From positions 1 to 34,112 of the IMG/VR virus record IMGVR_UViG_3300030450_003131: a DNA stretch of 34,112 nucleotides, one strand, 5' to 3'. The notes under the pieces were generated by a model, which saw only the letters and a list, made by a program, of their open reading frames with translations, did not search any database and was not told the origin of the DNA. The position numbers were made by a program, and so were the translations under genes. This DNA is from a virus. This document shows positions 21,612-29,683 of the stretch, piece by piece. Position 1 is the stretch's first letter. Each line of letters begins with the position of its first letter.

Positions 21612-22004
21612 ATGAGTAGAAAACCTTCTCGTAAAAACTTAATTAAAAAACTAGATAATACATTTAGTCAATGGATAAGGTTAAGATATAATAAAAATGA
21701 AATAGCAGAATGCGTTACTTGTGGAAAAAAAGACCATTGGAAAAAATTACAAGCAGGACACTTTGTAGGACGTAAACATTATTCAACAAGATGGGACCAA
21801 ATTAATGTCCAAGTACAATGCATGGGATGTAACGTTTTTAGATACGGTGAACAATATAAATTTGGTTTATTTATTAATAGAACTTATGGAGACGGAACAA
21901 CAGACGAGTTATTTAAAAAAAGTAGAGAAATAGTGAAGTATATGGATGAAGAGATTAAGGATATGATAAATTACTATAGTGAATTGGTAGAGGAATTAAA
22001 ATAA
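21612..22004 (+). CDS. NinG/Rap-like recombination protein
   Basis: 130 aa. Contains AECVTCGKK (C34, C37), LQAGHFVGRKHYST (H50), and VQVQCMGCN (C70, C73), the zinc/HNH-like core of lambda NinG, which helps resolve recombination intermediates. The N-terminal part is shorter than in lambda. It stands alone between the palindrome-rich gap and a strong terminator, apart from the ERF/SSB cluster that probably works with it. Confidence 0.85.
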   Translation: MSRKPSRKNLIKKLDNTFSQWIRLRYNKNEIAECVTCGKKDHWKKLQAGHFVGRKHYSTRWDQINVQVQCMGCNVFRYGEQYKFGLFINRTYGDGTTDELFKKSREIVKYMDEEIKDMINYYSELVEELK

Positions 22005-22027
22005 TTCTTGTTTTTTGTTTTGTTTTG

Positions 22028-22063
22028 AAGGAGTTAAAATTAATTTTTTAGCTCCTTTTTTTT
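22028..22063 (+). terminator. Rho-independent terminator after the NinG gene
   Basis: Stem AAGGAGTTAAAA / TTTTAGCTCCTT (12 bp, one T-G) with a 6-nt loop, followed by a run of eight T. It separates NinG from the conserved promoter at 22101. Confidence 0.9.
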
Positions 22064-22100
22064 ATTTTTTTTGAAAAAAGTTTAAAAAAAGTTTTTTTTA

Positions 22101-22119
22101 TTAACTATTTTGTTTATAT
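22101..22119 (+). promoter_or_regulatory. Conserved phage promoter element, copy 1
   Basis: TTAACTATTTTGTTTATAT, matching the copies at 26725 and 33341 in 17 of 19 positions. Preceded by T/A tracts, just after a terminator, and followed 34 bases later by the first ATG of the replication operon. It does not fit the Bacteroidetes housekeeping pattern (TTG and TAnnTTTG) well, so it may be read by the phage sigma factor. Confidence 0.75.
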
Positions 22120-22153
22120 TAGCTAATATTAATAACAACTAAAACAAAACAAA

Positions 22154-22363
22154 ATGAAAAATTTACTAGATAATATAAAATATGTAAACAACGAAATAGA
22201 CGCTTTAAAAAATACAATGAAACTAGTTGAAGGAACTAGAGACCATAAATTTTTAAGTGTAATACTTGAAAGAAGAATACAAAAAAGAGAAGAATTTAGA
22301 TGGGAATATTTAGAAAGACTGAAAATGAATCAGACCTTCCATTCAACATTTACTAACAATTAA
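22154..22363 (+). CDS. Hypothetical coiled-coil protein, 69 aa
   Basis: First gene behind the promoter at 22101, with the leader AAAACAAAACAAAATG. The product is helical and charged (NEIDALKNTMKLVEGTRDHK, then a Glu/Arg-rich helix). Family unknown. As the promoter-proximal gene it is probably expressed early and strongly. Confidence 0.65.
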   Translation: MKNLLDNIKYVNNEIDALKNTMKLVEGTRDHKFLSVILERRIQKREEFRWEYLERLKMNQTFHSTFTNN

Positions 22364-22375
22364 AAACAAAACACA

Positions 22376-22507
22376 ATGATAAATACTCAATCAACATCGT
22401 ACCTAATCGAAAAAGAAGAATTTATGTCTGACAAATGTGGACACTGTATGAGCTACACAGATGAACAAGGCGAATGCACTAACAATTTTTGCAGCAATAA
22501 ATATTAA
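22376..22507 (+). CDS. Small putative zinc-ribbon protein, 43 aa
   Basis: Leader AAAACAAAACACAATG precedes it. Four cysteines and one His in the second half (CGHCMSYTDEQGECTNNFCS) are spaced like a small metal-binding knuckle. A nucleic-acid or protein adaptor role is possible; family not recognised. Confidence 0.6.
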   Translation: MINTQSTSYLIEKEEFMSDKCGHCMSYTDEQGECTNNFCSNKY

Positions 22508-22525
22508 TAACTAAAACAAAACACA

Positions 22526-22702
22526 ATGGAAAAATTAGAATTTACAAAATTAGAATTAGAAGTTATAGATTATGCTTTAGAACTTGCTTGGCCTGACAGA
22601 AAACCAAGACATAAAAGAGCAATAACAAGAGCTCAATTAAAAGTTCGCAAATTACAAATGAAACCATATATTAGCGATAGCGGAAGACTTTATTACGTTT
22701 AA
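22526..22702 (+). CDS. Hypothetical 58-aa protein
   Basis: Leader AAAACAAAACACAATG. The product has a helix (KLELEVIDYALELAWPDR) and a basic segment (KPRHKRAITRAQLKVRKLQ) that could contact nucleic acid. No family recognised. It lies in the promoter-proximal run of small early genes. Confidence 0.6.
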   Translation: MEKLEFTKLELEVIDYALELAWPDRKPRHKRAITRAQLKVRKLQMKPYISDSGRLYYV

Positions 22703-22719
22703 CAACAAAAACAAAAGAG

Positions 22720-22875
22720 ATGCCACCTTACACTTATAAACTATATAAAAAACACATGTTGCAAGCAACAACTAAAGACCCTTTACAAGCTGAAATAGCG
22801 GCAAAAGCTGGAGAATATTCAATGTACTTTTGTCAAGGAAGTGTAGAAACTTTAATAAAATCTTATGAAATATAA
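22720..22875 (+). CDS. Hypothetical 51-aa protein
   Basis: Compact product, MPPYTYKLYKKHMLQATTKD followed by an Ala-rich helix. It overlaps the next gene by 11 bases. No domain recognised. Confidence 0.5.
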   Translation: MPPYTYKLYKKHMLQATTKDPLQAEIAAKAGEYSMYFCQGSVETLIKSYEI

Positions 22876-23107
22876 ATTAGGAACGAGTACTAGAAAAACA
22901 ATGTTAGAATTTCAACAAAACAGAATAGAAGTTTTAGAGAAAACAAATCACGAATATTTTGAAAAAATAAAAGAACTAAATAAACTTAACGATGACTTAT
23001 TTGATGTGTTAGCTGATGTATTAGACAATGATTGTCAAGAACACTATAAAGAGATTGCGAGGAGTTTTATATATAATCAATTAAATGAAATATCATCAGA
23101 CGAGTGA
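22865..23107 (+). CDS. Hypothetical coiled-coil protein, 80 aa
   Basis: Helical throughout with heptad-like leucines and charges (RIEVLEKTNHEYFEKIKELN). It overlaps both neighbours (11 and 23 bases). Family unknown; it precedes the recombination genes. Confidence 0.6.
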   Translation: MKYKLGTSTRKTMLEFQQNRIEVLEKTNHEYFEKIKELNKLNDDLFDVLADVLDNDCQEHYKEIARSFIYNQLNEISSDE

Positions 23108-23369
23108 AGAAGCATTAGAGTACATTAATGCTCAAGAAAATTGGCAATCACTTGCTTTAGTGATTTTAAAATTATCTAAAGAATATAAAAAAAATAAAAA
23201 GCTAAAAGAATGTCAAAATCAATTAACAGAATTATGGTGGTATTTAGAAAGCTTAAAAACCAAAAATAGATTATTAAATAATTATCTATCAGAAATTAAA
23301 TATGAATTAAATAAATTAAAACATGAACACTATGACTTTAAACGAGAAACTCAAGGAAATCCAAGTTAA
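23085..23369 (+). CDS. Hypothetical coiled-coil protein, 94 aa
   Basis: Helical, Lys/Glu/Leu-rich (LVILKLSKEYKKNKKLKECQ, then LLNNYLSEIKYELNKLKHEH). The 3' 47 bases overlap the start of the ERF gene in another frame. Perhaps a partner of ERF, by position only. Confidence 0.6.
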   Translation: MKYHQTSEEALEYINAQENWQSLALVILKLSKEYKKNKKLKECQNQLTELWWYLESLKTKNRLLNNYLSEIKYELNKLKHEHYDFKRETQGNPS

Positions 23370-23886
23370 TTTAAAAGCTAAAAAAGTTAGACATAATAAA
23401 TTTGGTAATTACAATTACAGATCTGCTGAAGATATTTTAGAAGCAGTTAAACCATTATTAGTAGAACACAATGTAACAGTTGTTGTGAACGAAGAACTAA
23501 GACTAAACGGAGACCAACCAATTATTTTATCCACTGCACAGATTTCTGATGGAGAAAAAACATTATGTGGAACAGCTTTAGTAGGAGTAGATGTAGGACA
23601 AAAAGGTATGTCAATGCCTCAAAGATTTGGAGCAGCTTCTAGTTATGGAAAAAAATACGCATTAGGTAATCTATTTTTAATTGATGATACTTTAGATGCT
23701 GATGCCACAAATAAACATAACAAAAAAACAACTACAAAAAAGAAAAGTATTAAAAGAGATACAGAAGAATATAGAAAAGCACTTGAATATTTAACTGTAA
23801 AAAATGGAGACATTAAAGTTTTAAAAGCAAATTATAATATCTCCGAAGATGTATTAACTGAATTATTAAATTTAACAACAAATTAA
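23323..23886 (+). CDS. erf: ERF-family single-strand annealing protein
   Basis: 187 aa. The ERF core is plain: KFGNYNYRSAEDILEAVKPL, then DGEKTLCGTALVGVDVGQKG, then MPQRFGAASSYGKKYALGNL and FLIDDTLDAD, where the GAASSYGKKYAL box is the family hallmark. A Lys-rich linker and a small C-terminal domain follow. ERF rings anneal complementary single strands in recombination-dependent replication. It is next to an SSB-like gene, as in many phages. A second in-frame ATG three codons downstream could also be the start. Confidence 0.92.
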   Translation: MNTMTLNEKLKEIQVNLKAKKVRHNKFGNYNYRSAEDILEAVKPLLVEHNVTVVVNEELRLNGDQPIILSTAQISDGEKTLCGTALVGVDVGQKGMSMPQRFGAASSYGKKYALGNLFLIDDTLDADATNKHNKKTTTKKKSIKRDTEEYRKALEYLTVKNGDIKVLKANYNISEDVLTELLNLTTN

Positions 23887-23888
23887 TT

Positions 23889-24185
23889 ATGGGACATTTA
23901 TTAGCATTAAAATTAGACGTAAAAAAAATTCCAAAAGAAAAATATTTCAATGGAGAAAAAGGAGTTTATATTGACTTAACTCTTAGCGTTAACGACGAAC
24001 CAAACCAGTTTGGTCAAACAATAAGCGCTTGGGTTGAACAATCAAAAGAAGAAAGAGAAAACAAAGTTGACAGAGTATTTGTTGGAAATGGTTCAGTAAT
24101 TTGGACAGATGGTAAAGAATTACCTGTTAGAACAAAAGAACAAACAACCTCAACGGATGGAGTAGATTTACCTTTTGAACTATAA
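23889..24185 (+). CDS. Phage single-stranded DNA-binding protein
   Basis: 98 aa. Begins LLALKLDVKKIPKEKYFNGE KGVYIDLTLSVND, a small OB-like strand pattern, and ends GVDLPFEL. The acidic, Phe-containing tail resembles the DLPF end by which SSB proteins bind partner enzymes. It lies three bases after ERF. Family recognition is from memory of similar proteins in Bacteroidetes phages. Confidence 0.75.
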   Translation: MGHLLALKLDVKKIPKEKYFNGEKGVYIDLTLSVNDEPNQFGQTISAWVEQSKEERENKVDRVFVGNGSVIWTDGKELPVRTKEQTTSTDGVDLPFEL

Positions 24186-24190
24186 GGCTT

Positions 24191-25018
24191 ATGCAGGAGA
24201 TGGAGCGTATCGAAAAGGAATGCCTGATCGATACAAATGAAGTTATTAAATATCCTCCTGTTGCATTATCTTATGGAAGTAAAACGATTAAATCTTTAAC
24301 TGGAGATTATACTATTCCTATTCCAATTGGAACTTATGGTAACTTTAGTTTTGTACAAGCACCTCCTAAAACTCATAAAACTTATTTTATTAGTTTACTT
24401 GCAAGTGTTTATTTAAGTGGACAAAATAAATATGGTGGAGAAATAAGAGGACATAGAGATGACAAATGTTTGATTCATATAGATACTGAACAAGGAAAAT
24501 ATCATGCTCAACGAGTATTTAAAAGAGTAGTTGACATGAATAACGAAACAGACATTGGTTGTTACCACACTTTTGGATTAAGAACTATAGGTTATTCTAA
24601 AAGAATTGAATTTATAGAATATTATTTAAAAAATAAAATACCAAAAGGAAAAGTAGGTCTATTAGTAATAGATGGTATTGCAGATTTATGTGGTGATGTA
24701 AATAATATAGAACAAAGTAATGATGTTGTTCAGAAAATAATGGAATGGTCTCAAATATATAATTGCCATATCATTACAGTTATTCACACAAATCCAGGTA
24801 ATGTGTCAAAACCGACTGGACATTTAGGAAGTTTCCTAGAAAAGAAAACAGAAACGCAAATACAATTAGAAGCAAACACAACGAACAAGGGTTGGATTTC
24901 GGTAATATGTAAACGTAGCAGAGGCTATTCATTTGACCGATTTAGTTTTAAGATTGATGACTATGGTTTACCAAAAGTTATCACTAATTTGTATAACCCG
25001 TTAGATGTAGATTTTTAA
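24191..25018 (+). CDS. RecA/RepA-like AAA ATPase
   Basis: 275 aa. Single RecA-type ATPase domain: P-loop at 57-64 (APPKTHKT, in place of GxxxxGK[ST]), Walker B GLLVIDGIADL (D161), then IITVIHTNPG, and SFLEKKTETQIQL like the sensor of RepA/DnaB-type proteins. Similar proteins are helicase loaders or replicative helicases in small phages. The second Gly of the P-loop is replaced by His, but K63-T64 is intact. An alternative start at the ATG three codons downstream is possible. One base links it to the sigma-like gene. Confidence 0.75.
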   Translation: MQEMERIEKECLIDTNEVIKYPPVALSYGSKTIKSLTGDYTIPIPIGTYGNFSFVQAPPKTHKTYFISLLASVYLSGQNKYGGEIRGHRDDKCLIHIDTEQGKYHAQRVFKRVVDMNNETDIGCYHTFGLRTIGYSKRIEFIEYYLKNKIPKGKVGLLVIDGIADLCGDVNNIEQSNDVVQKIMEWSQIYNCHIITVIHTNPGNVSKPTGHLGSFLEKKTETQIQLEANTTNKGWISVICKRSRGYSFDRFSFKIDDYGLPKVITNLYNPLDVDF

Positions 25019-25590
25019 TGAAAGAATGGATAGGAGAAGTAGCAAAATATCATAGTGATTGGGTGAAGATGACACAGAAATTTGGAGCTGGTCATTTTGC
25101 TGAAGACATTGTACAGGAAGCTTATATAAAGATAGATAAGTATACTGATAAAGATAAAATATTTAAGAATGGTAAAATTAGTAAAGGCTATATGTTTTTT
25201 GTTTTACGTTCTATATTCTTAAATTATATATATAATAAAAACAAAATAAAGAAAGTTAATATTGATGATTACTTTAAAGACCAAGGATTCAAAGAAATAA
25301 AACCAGAAGATATGGAAAAGTTTATCAATAATGATAATTTAGAGGAAGAACATGCTTTTGGTAAATTAATTGAGAAAATGGATAAAGAACTAGAAAGTTG
25401 GAATTGGTATAATAAAAGAATCTTTGAAATATATAGAGATACTCCTTTAAGTATTAGAGGAATGGCGAAAGAAACTAAAATTAGTTTTGTAAATATATTC
25501 CACACTTTAAAGAAAGGGAAAAATATAATGAAAGAAAAATTTAGCGAGGATTACGAAGATTATAAAAATAATGATTACGATAAAATTTAA
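25018..25590 (+). CDS. Phage RNA polymerase sigma factor (sigma-70 family)
   Basis: 190 aa. Region 2 at about 11-70: YHSDWVKMTQKFGAGHFAED, then IVQEAYIKIDKY, then ISKGYMFFVLRSIFLNYIYN, matching the core-binding and -10 helices of ECF-like sigma factors. A linker leads to a C-terminal region 4-like part (about 125-178, NKRIFEIYRDTPLSIRGMAK and ETKISFVNIFHTLKKGK), a helix-turn-helix for the -35 side. It would direct host RNA polymerase to phage promoters such as the repeated element at 22101, 26725 and 33341 (inference). Confidence 0.82.
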   Translation: MKEWIGEVAKYHSDWVKMTQKFGAGHFAEDIVQEAYIKIDKYTDKDKIFKNGKISKGYMFFVLRSIFLNYIYNKNKIKKVNIDDYFKDQGFKEIKPEDMEKFINNDNLEEEHAFGKLIEKMDKELESWNWYNKRIFEIYRDTPLSIRGMAKETKISFVNIFHTLKKGKNIMKEKFSEDYEDYKNNDYDKI

Positions 25591-25595
25591 AAATT

Positions 25596-25982
25596 ATGAA
25601 AAAAAGAAAAATGAAAAGAACTAAAGTGAAAGAATCTAAGGGATTAGGTGACACTATTGAGAAATTTACTGAAGCAACTGGAATTAAAAAAGTAGTTGAA
25701 TGGATTGCTGGAGAAGATTGTGGATGTGACGAAAGAAAAGAAAAAATGAATAGGTTATTTAAGTATGATAGACCAGAATGTTTAGAAGAATCAGAACATA
25801 GTTATTTAGATAAGTTTTTTAAAGAACATAGAGGTGTCATAAAACCTGAAACTCAAGATGAATTAATTACTATTTATAATAGAGTTTTTAAAAAGAAAAA
25901 AGTTAGAACTTCTTGTGGAAGTTGTGTGAGGTCAATGATTGGAGAACTACAAAAAGTATTTAAGACGTATGGAAATAAGTAG
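25596..25982 (+). CDS. Cys-rich conserved phage protein next to sigma factor
   Basis: 128 aa. Basic N-terminus, then GLGDTIEKFTEATGIKK, EDCGCDERKEKMNRLFKY (C-G-C), a Glu-rich middle with another Cys, and RTSCGSCVRSMIGELQ (C-x-x-C). The five cysteines may form a zinc site. I recall this as a conserved unknown in Bacteroidetes phages. Sitting directly behind the sigma gene it might be a transcription partner. A start at the in-frame ATG five codons later is also possible. Confidence 0.65.
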   Translation: MKKRKMKRTKVKESKGLGDTIEKFTEATGIKKVVEWIAGEDCGCDERKEKMNRLFKYDRPECLEESEHSYLDKFFKEHRGVIKPETQDELITIYNRVFKKKKVRTSCGSCVRSMIGELQKVFKTYGNK

Positions 25983-26682
25983 ACCAAGATTATGGGGAAA
26001 TAAATTAAAAGCATTTAAGTATTTAACTGAGAAAGTAAATAGAGTTTTAGTTATTGGAGATTTACATGAACCTTTTTGTTTAGATAGTTATTTAGATTTT
26101 TGTGCAGATACTTATTCTAAATATAATTGTAATAAAGTTGTGTTTATTGGAGATGTTATTGACAATCATTATTCTAGTTATCATGAAACAGATACTGAAG
26201 CAATGGGAGGAGCAGATGAATTAGAGTTAGCTATTGCGAGAATTTCAAGATGGTATAATATTTTTCCTAACGCTTACGTAACCATTGGAAATCATGATAG
26301 AATTATAATGAGAAAAGCTCAAACAAGTCAAGTACCTAGGAAATGGATTAAAGCTTATAAAGAAGTTTTAGAAGTACCTGGTTGGAACTTCGTAGATAGA
26401 GTTGAAATTGATAATGTTCAATATATTCATGGAGAAGGAGGAACTGCTCATTTAAAATGTAGAGCAGATATGCAAAGTACGGTACAAGGACATTTACACA
26501 CTCAATGTTATACTCAATTTTTTGTAGGACAAAATTTTAAGATATTTGGAATGCAAGTAGGTTGTGGTATTGATTTTGATACTTACGCAATGGCATACGC
26601 TAAAAGAGGAAAGAAACCTGCTATTGGTTGTGGAGTAATAATTGATGGAAAAATAGCTGTAAATGAACTAATGGATTTATAA
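25969..26682 (+). CDS. Calcineurin-like metallophosphoesterase
   Basis: 237 aa from ATG 25969, overlapping the upstream gene by 14 bases; a TTG at 25939 is in frame but weaker. All blocks of the family are present: GDLHEPF (D31, H33), GDVIDNH (D62), GNHDR (N108, H109), IHGEG (H154) and GHLHT (H175, H177). The enzyme hydrolyses phosphoesters with two metals. In phages such proteins sit in replication modules and may trim DNA ends or hydrolyse nucleotides; the substrate is unknown. It is the last gene of its operon. Confidence 0.88.
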   Translation: MEISRPRLWGNKLKAFKYLTEKVNRVLVIGDLHEPFCLDSYLDFCADTYSKYNCNKVVFIGDVIDNHYSSYHETDTEAMGGADELELAIARISRWYNIFPNAYVTIGNHDRIIMRKAQTSQVPRKWIKAYKEVLEVPGWNFVDRVEIDNVQYIHGEGGTAHLKCRADMQSTVQGHLHTQCYTQFFVGQNFKIFGMQVGCGIDFDTYAMAYAKRGKKPAIGCGVIIDGKIAVNELMDL

Positions 26683-26724
26683 AATAAAAAAAAATAAAAA
26701 AAAACTGTTAAATATTTTTTTTAA

Positions 26725-26743
26725 TTAACAATTTTGTTTATAT
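26725..26743 (+). promoter_or_regulatory. Conserved phage promoter element, copy 2
   Basis: TTAACAATTTTGTTTATAT, preceded by a long T tract and followed by an A-rich leader ending AAAAACAAAACAAAATG. It lies in the 102-base gap before the nucleotide-modification operon. Confidence 0.75.
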
Positions 26744-26784
26744 TTACTATATAATAATAAAACAATAACTAAAAACAAAACAAA

Positions 26785-27168
26785 ATGACAACACAAAACA
26801 CAAAACAAAAAGACAAAAGATTAGTAGCAGAAAATTTTAGCTTACTAAGAGATATGAGATACGAAAGAAAAACACCGTTTTCTCACATTACAACTAACGT
26901 TAATTTCAATCAATTAGGAGTTAACAAGCAAAATGCTATATTAACTTTGACAATGGTTGAAACAGATGAAGATGCTTTCGACTATATATTTCCAAAATCA
27001 TTAACTTATGTAGAGCATGGTAATGAATACATATATTTAGTTAAAACTGAAGGAAAAATATTCTTAGTAAATAACGAAGGTTACAGATATTGTAGATACG
27101 CATTAGAATTAAGAGGCCTTCCAATGGATAAATATAATGAGTGTCAAACTTATTTCGAAGAAAATTAA
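26785..27168 (+). CDS. Hypothetical 127-aa protein, promoter-proximal
   Basis: First gene behind promoter copy 2. An N-terminal polar segment is followed by alternating strands (AILTLTMVETDEDAFDYIFP and IYLVKTEGKIFLVNNEGY). It has a mixed alpha/beta make-up with several Tyr and two Cys. No family recognised. The stop overlaps the next ATG. Confidence 0.65.
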   Translation: MTTQNTKQKDKRLVAENFSLLRDMRYERKTPFSHITTNVNFNQLGVNKQNAILTLTMVETDEDAFDYIFPKSLTYVEHGNEYIYLVKTEGKIFLVNNEGYRYCRYALELRGLPMDKYNECQTYFEEN

Positions 27169-27299
27169 TGAAAAGAAAAAAATACACACAAAATCAGCGT
27201 ATAGCTTTGACTGAAAAAATTATATCTCAGCTATACGTTGCTTTAGAACAATTAAAATTAAGAGTTGAACAATTAGAAAAAAAACAAAACAATGAGTGA
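27168..27299 (+). CDS. Small coiled-coil protein, 43 aa
   Basis: Basic N-terminus (KRKKYTQNQR) followed by one long helix with heptads (ALEQLKLRVEQLEKKQ). Start and stop overlap both neighbours. Possibly a small transcription or DNA-binding accessory; not recognised. Confidence 0.55.
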   Translation: MKRKKYTQNQRIALTEKIISQLYVALEQLKLRVEQLEKKQNNE

Positions 27300-27564
27300 T
27301 TCAGTAAAAAAATATTTTGAAATGAAAGAAGAAAAAAGAAACCACAGTTTTAGTATTGCATATCCTTTTGACACAGGTATTATGTTAGATATTGAAGGAG
27401 TATACGAAGAAGGTGAACCAGCTACGTACGATTATCCTGGTTCTCCAAGTGAATTAACAATTGAAAGTATTATGTTAGATGGTAAAGACATTTACGATTT
27501 AGTGAGTGACTTTCACATTGAACAAATAGGAGAAACTTTAAGAATTGAATTTGACGGAAATTAA
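27292..27564 (+). CDS. Hypothetical acidic 90-aa protein
   Basis: GVYEEGEPATYDYPGSPSEL is followed by TIESIMLDGKDIYDLVSDF; this combination recurs in uncharacterised phage proteins as I recall. Acidic, beta-rich then helical. It overlaps the exonuclease start by one base (TAATG). No function can be assigned. Confidence 0.65.
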   Translation: MSDSVKKYFEMKEEKRNHSFSIAYPFDTGIMLDIEGVYEEGEPATYDYPGSPSELTIESIMLDGKDIYDLVSDFHIEQIGETLRIEFDGN

Positions 27565-28247
27565 TGGTAATACTTTTTGATGCAGACAGTTTAATATATT
27601 CATCTTGTATAAATGTAGATGATAATGTAGAATTAGGAATAGCAAAATTCGATGAAGTTCTCATGTCAATAGTAAATCATCTTGAGGAATATTGGGAAAT
27701 ACAAGAACTAATATTATTTAATAGTGCAAGAGGAAACTATAGGAAAATATTAGATAAAGAATATAAAGCTCCAAGAGGTAAATACGAATTACCTAAAATT
27801 TTAGGAGATATCCAACAATATGTAATTAAAACGTATGAAAGTAAAAGAGCTTATGGTATGGAAACTGACGACTTAGTTGCTATATATTGGAATAGATTAC
27901 AGCAAGAACATGGTAGAAACAATGTTATCATAGTGTCGATAGATAAAGATTACAAGCAATTACCTGCACTTATTTATAATTATCATTATAAACATAAAGA
28001 AATCTATGATGTATCACCTCATGATGCCTTATACAATTTCTATACTCAAATGATTGTTGGTGATTCTGCAGACAACGTGAATTATTGTAAAGGTTATGGA
28101 AAAAAGTATACAGAAAAATTATTTAAAGATTGTACAAGTCATTATCAGTTTACCAAAAGAACGTATGATTTATTTAAAAAAATATATAAAGGCAAAGGGA
28201 GAATGAAATACATTCAATGTTATCATTTATTAAGATTAAGAACATGA
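27564..28247 (+). CDS. 5'-3' exonuclease (FEN/PIN-like)
   Basis: 227 aa. Acidic metal-binding residues appear in order: FDADSLIY (D6, D8), GMETDDLVA (E100, D102, D103), SIDKDYKQLP (D127, D129) and GDSADNV (D167, D170) followed by a G-x-G-x-K-type helix-hairpin-helix start (KGYGKKYTEKL). This is the arrangement of phage flap/5' exonucleases that remove RNA primers and process ends. It is compact relative to T4 RNase H. It overlaps the next gene by four bases. Confidence 0.87.
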   Translation: MVILFDADSLIYSSCINVDDNVELGIAKFDEVLMSIVNHLEEYWEIQELILFNSARGNYRKILDKEYKAPRGKYELPKILGDIQQYVIKTYESKRAYGMETDDLVAIYWNRLQQEHGRNNVIIVSIDKDYKQLPALIYNYHYKHKEIYDVSPHDALYNFYTQMIVGDSADNVNYCKGYGKKYTEKLFKDCTSHYQFTKRTYDLFKKIYKGKGRMKYIQCYHLLRLRT

Positions 28248-28468
28248 ACATTAAGACAAAAGATAAAATAGTTAGAAAAGTTATTCAAAAAATGGATGAC
28301 AGAAGTATAGTGGGTCAAAATAAATATGGCAACACTATGAATAAAGAAATAGAAGACGAAATAAAAGACTTATTAGATTTTGTCAACGATGTACAAGAGG
28401 AAATGATGGACGCTTTATTATATTTAGAATCAGTAAAAACATTATTAATTAAAAACAAAATAAAATGA
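28244..28468 (+). CDS. Small all-alpha protein, MazG/NTP-pyrophosphatase-like fragment
   Basis: 74 aa from ATG 28244 (ATGA overlap with the exonuclease stop). DRSIVGQNKYGNTMNKEIED and DLLDFVNDVQEEMMDALLYL resemble the helical EExxD core of small all-alpha NTP pyrophosphatases. Those enzymes remove unwanted dNTPs. It could be a partial or minimal member, or a structural relative without activity. Its place beside the hydroxymethylase and transferase genes makes a nucleotide-pool role attractive. Confidence 0.5.
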   Translation: MNIKTKDKIVRKVIQKMDDRSIVGQNKYGNTMNKEIEDEIKDLLDFVNDVQEEMMDALLYLESVKTLLIKNKIK

Positions 28469-29682
28469 AAGTAGCAATATTATTAGGAAGAGGTATTGAA
28501 GGTTGTGGAGTCACAAGATTTGCCTTAGAACAAGAGAGATGGTTTCAAAAACAAAAATCAATTAGTTGTAAAGTATTTGCAAGTGATGATAAAAAATGGG
28601 GTAGACGTGATGCTCAACAACATAACATTATCGCATTTGAAAATGACAGAGTTAAAGGATTATCTAAAATTTTAGATGAAGAATATGATGTAGTGTATTA
28701 TCATTCATTAGCAGGTCGTTCCAACACGGAAGAATATAGAGAATTATGGTATGAATATATGGTGAAAGGAATAACAAAACCATTGAAGATAGCATTTCAA
28801 CATGACCATAAACTTGGTTCATTAACTAGGAATCATAAAGTATGGGAGACAATGCAATATATGGATGCATGTTTTACTCATTCTTTAGGTAGTCCTTTTT
28901 GTAAAAAATTAAGTGAGAAAGGAATTAGGACACCAGTCTCTGTTTTCTCAGTTGGTTTTGATTTTGATTCTTTATTACATTTTAGAAAACCTGTAGACAA
29001 GCAATTAAAAAGAGTTACATATTTTGGAAGATTTGCAGGATTTAAAGACCCTGAAAGAATTGTAGATATGCAACCAATATTAGAACAATATCGTTTTTAC
29101 TCAGAATTAAGAGGAATTGAAAGGAGTATTGGTTCATTACCATTATTTTATGGAGATGTTAAAGACAGAGAGAATACTTATAAGAAAAATATATACGAAG
29201 TAACTAAAAAGAATCCAGAGCCTTATATAAAATCACCTGCATTAACTTATATTTATGGACCTTATAACAGAATAGAAGGTCTAGCTGAATTAAGTGAATC
29301 AATGTTTGGTGCAGATTTTTTTAATTTAGATGCTGATTCTCATTCAAACAATATGGAATATTCAATGGCTGAAATTATTGCAGTTGGATGTATACCATTA
29401 TTTGATGTTAATTGGGCGAAAAATACAAGACATGTTAATGGCTTATTAATGAATGACCTTAAAGAATTTGCAATATTTTCTGATAGAAATGATTTCAAAA
29501 AAACAGTAGAAGAAATGGAGGAATTAGCAGACAATAATTATCTTCGAAGTAAATTTAGAAAGAATTCATTTGAATTAGCTAAAGAGCATTGTGATAGTAG
29601 TAAAGCTTTTAAGGATATTTTAACTGAAACTTTATTAGTAGAAAAAAAGACAAATTACATGGACCAATTAGAAATGTTTTAA
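28465..29682 (+). CDS. DNA alpha-glucosyltransferase-like enzyme (T4 Agt/GT72-like)
   Basis: 405 aa, GT-B type. The first 25 residues, MKVAILLGRGIEGCGVTRFA LEQ, match the start of T4 alpha-glucosyltransferase (MRICIFMARGLEGCGVTKFS LEQ, recalled), including the EGCGVT nucleotide-sugar loop. A second shared block is FQHDHKLGSLTRN (111-123), where T4 Agt has a YQHDH...SLRRN block. A third is EYSMAEIIAVGCIPLF (298-313), like the T4 LEYTHLELGACGTIPVFW region. T4 Agt puts glucose from UDP-glucose onto 5-hydroxymethylcytosine in DNA. The gene lies two bases before a dCMP-hydroxymethylase-like gene, which would supply the acceptor base. Other GT4 enzymes acting on glycans are possible, but the three blocks and the neighbour favour DNA. 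Confidence 0.72.
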   Translation: MKVAILLGRGIEGCGVTRFALEQERWFQKQKSISCKVFASDDKKWGRRDAQQHNIIAFENDRVKGLSKILDEEYDVVYYHSLAGRSNTEEYRELWYEYMVKGITKPLKIAFQHDHKLGSLTRNHKVWETMQYMDACFTHSLGSPFCKKLSEKGIRTPVSVFSVGFDFDSLLHFRKPVDKQLKRVTYFGRFAGFKDPERIVDMQPILEQYRFYSELRGIERSIGSLPLFYGDVKDRENTYKKNIYEVTKKNPEPYIKSPALTYIYGPYNRIEGLAELSESMFGADFFNLDADSHSNNMEYSMAEIIAVGCIPLFDVNWAKNTRHVNGLLMNDLKEFAIFSDRNDFKKTVEEMEELADNNYLRSKFRKNSFELAKEHCDSSKAFKDILTETLLVEKKTNYMDQLEMF

Positions 29683-29683
29683 T

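Noticed and set aside
25939-25968. TTG start for the metallophosphoesterase
   Set aside because: It adds ten residues with no family counterpart, whereas ATG at 25969 leads directly into the conserved domain.
27564-28247. Phage DNA polymerase I with 5' exonuclease domain
   Set aside because: Only the exonuclease-type domain is present; no polymerase motifs follow in any frame.
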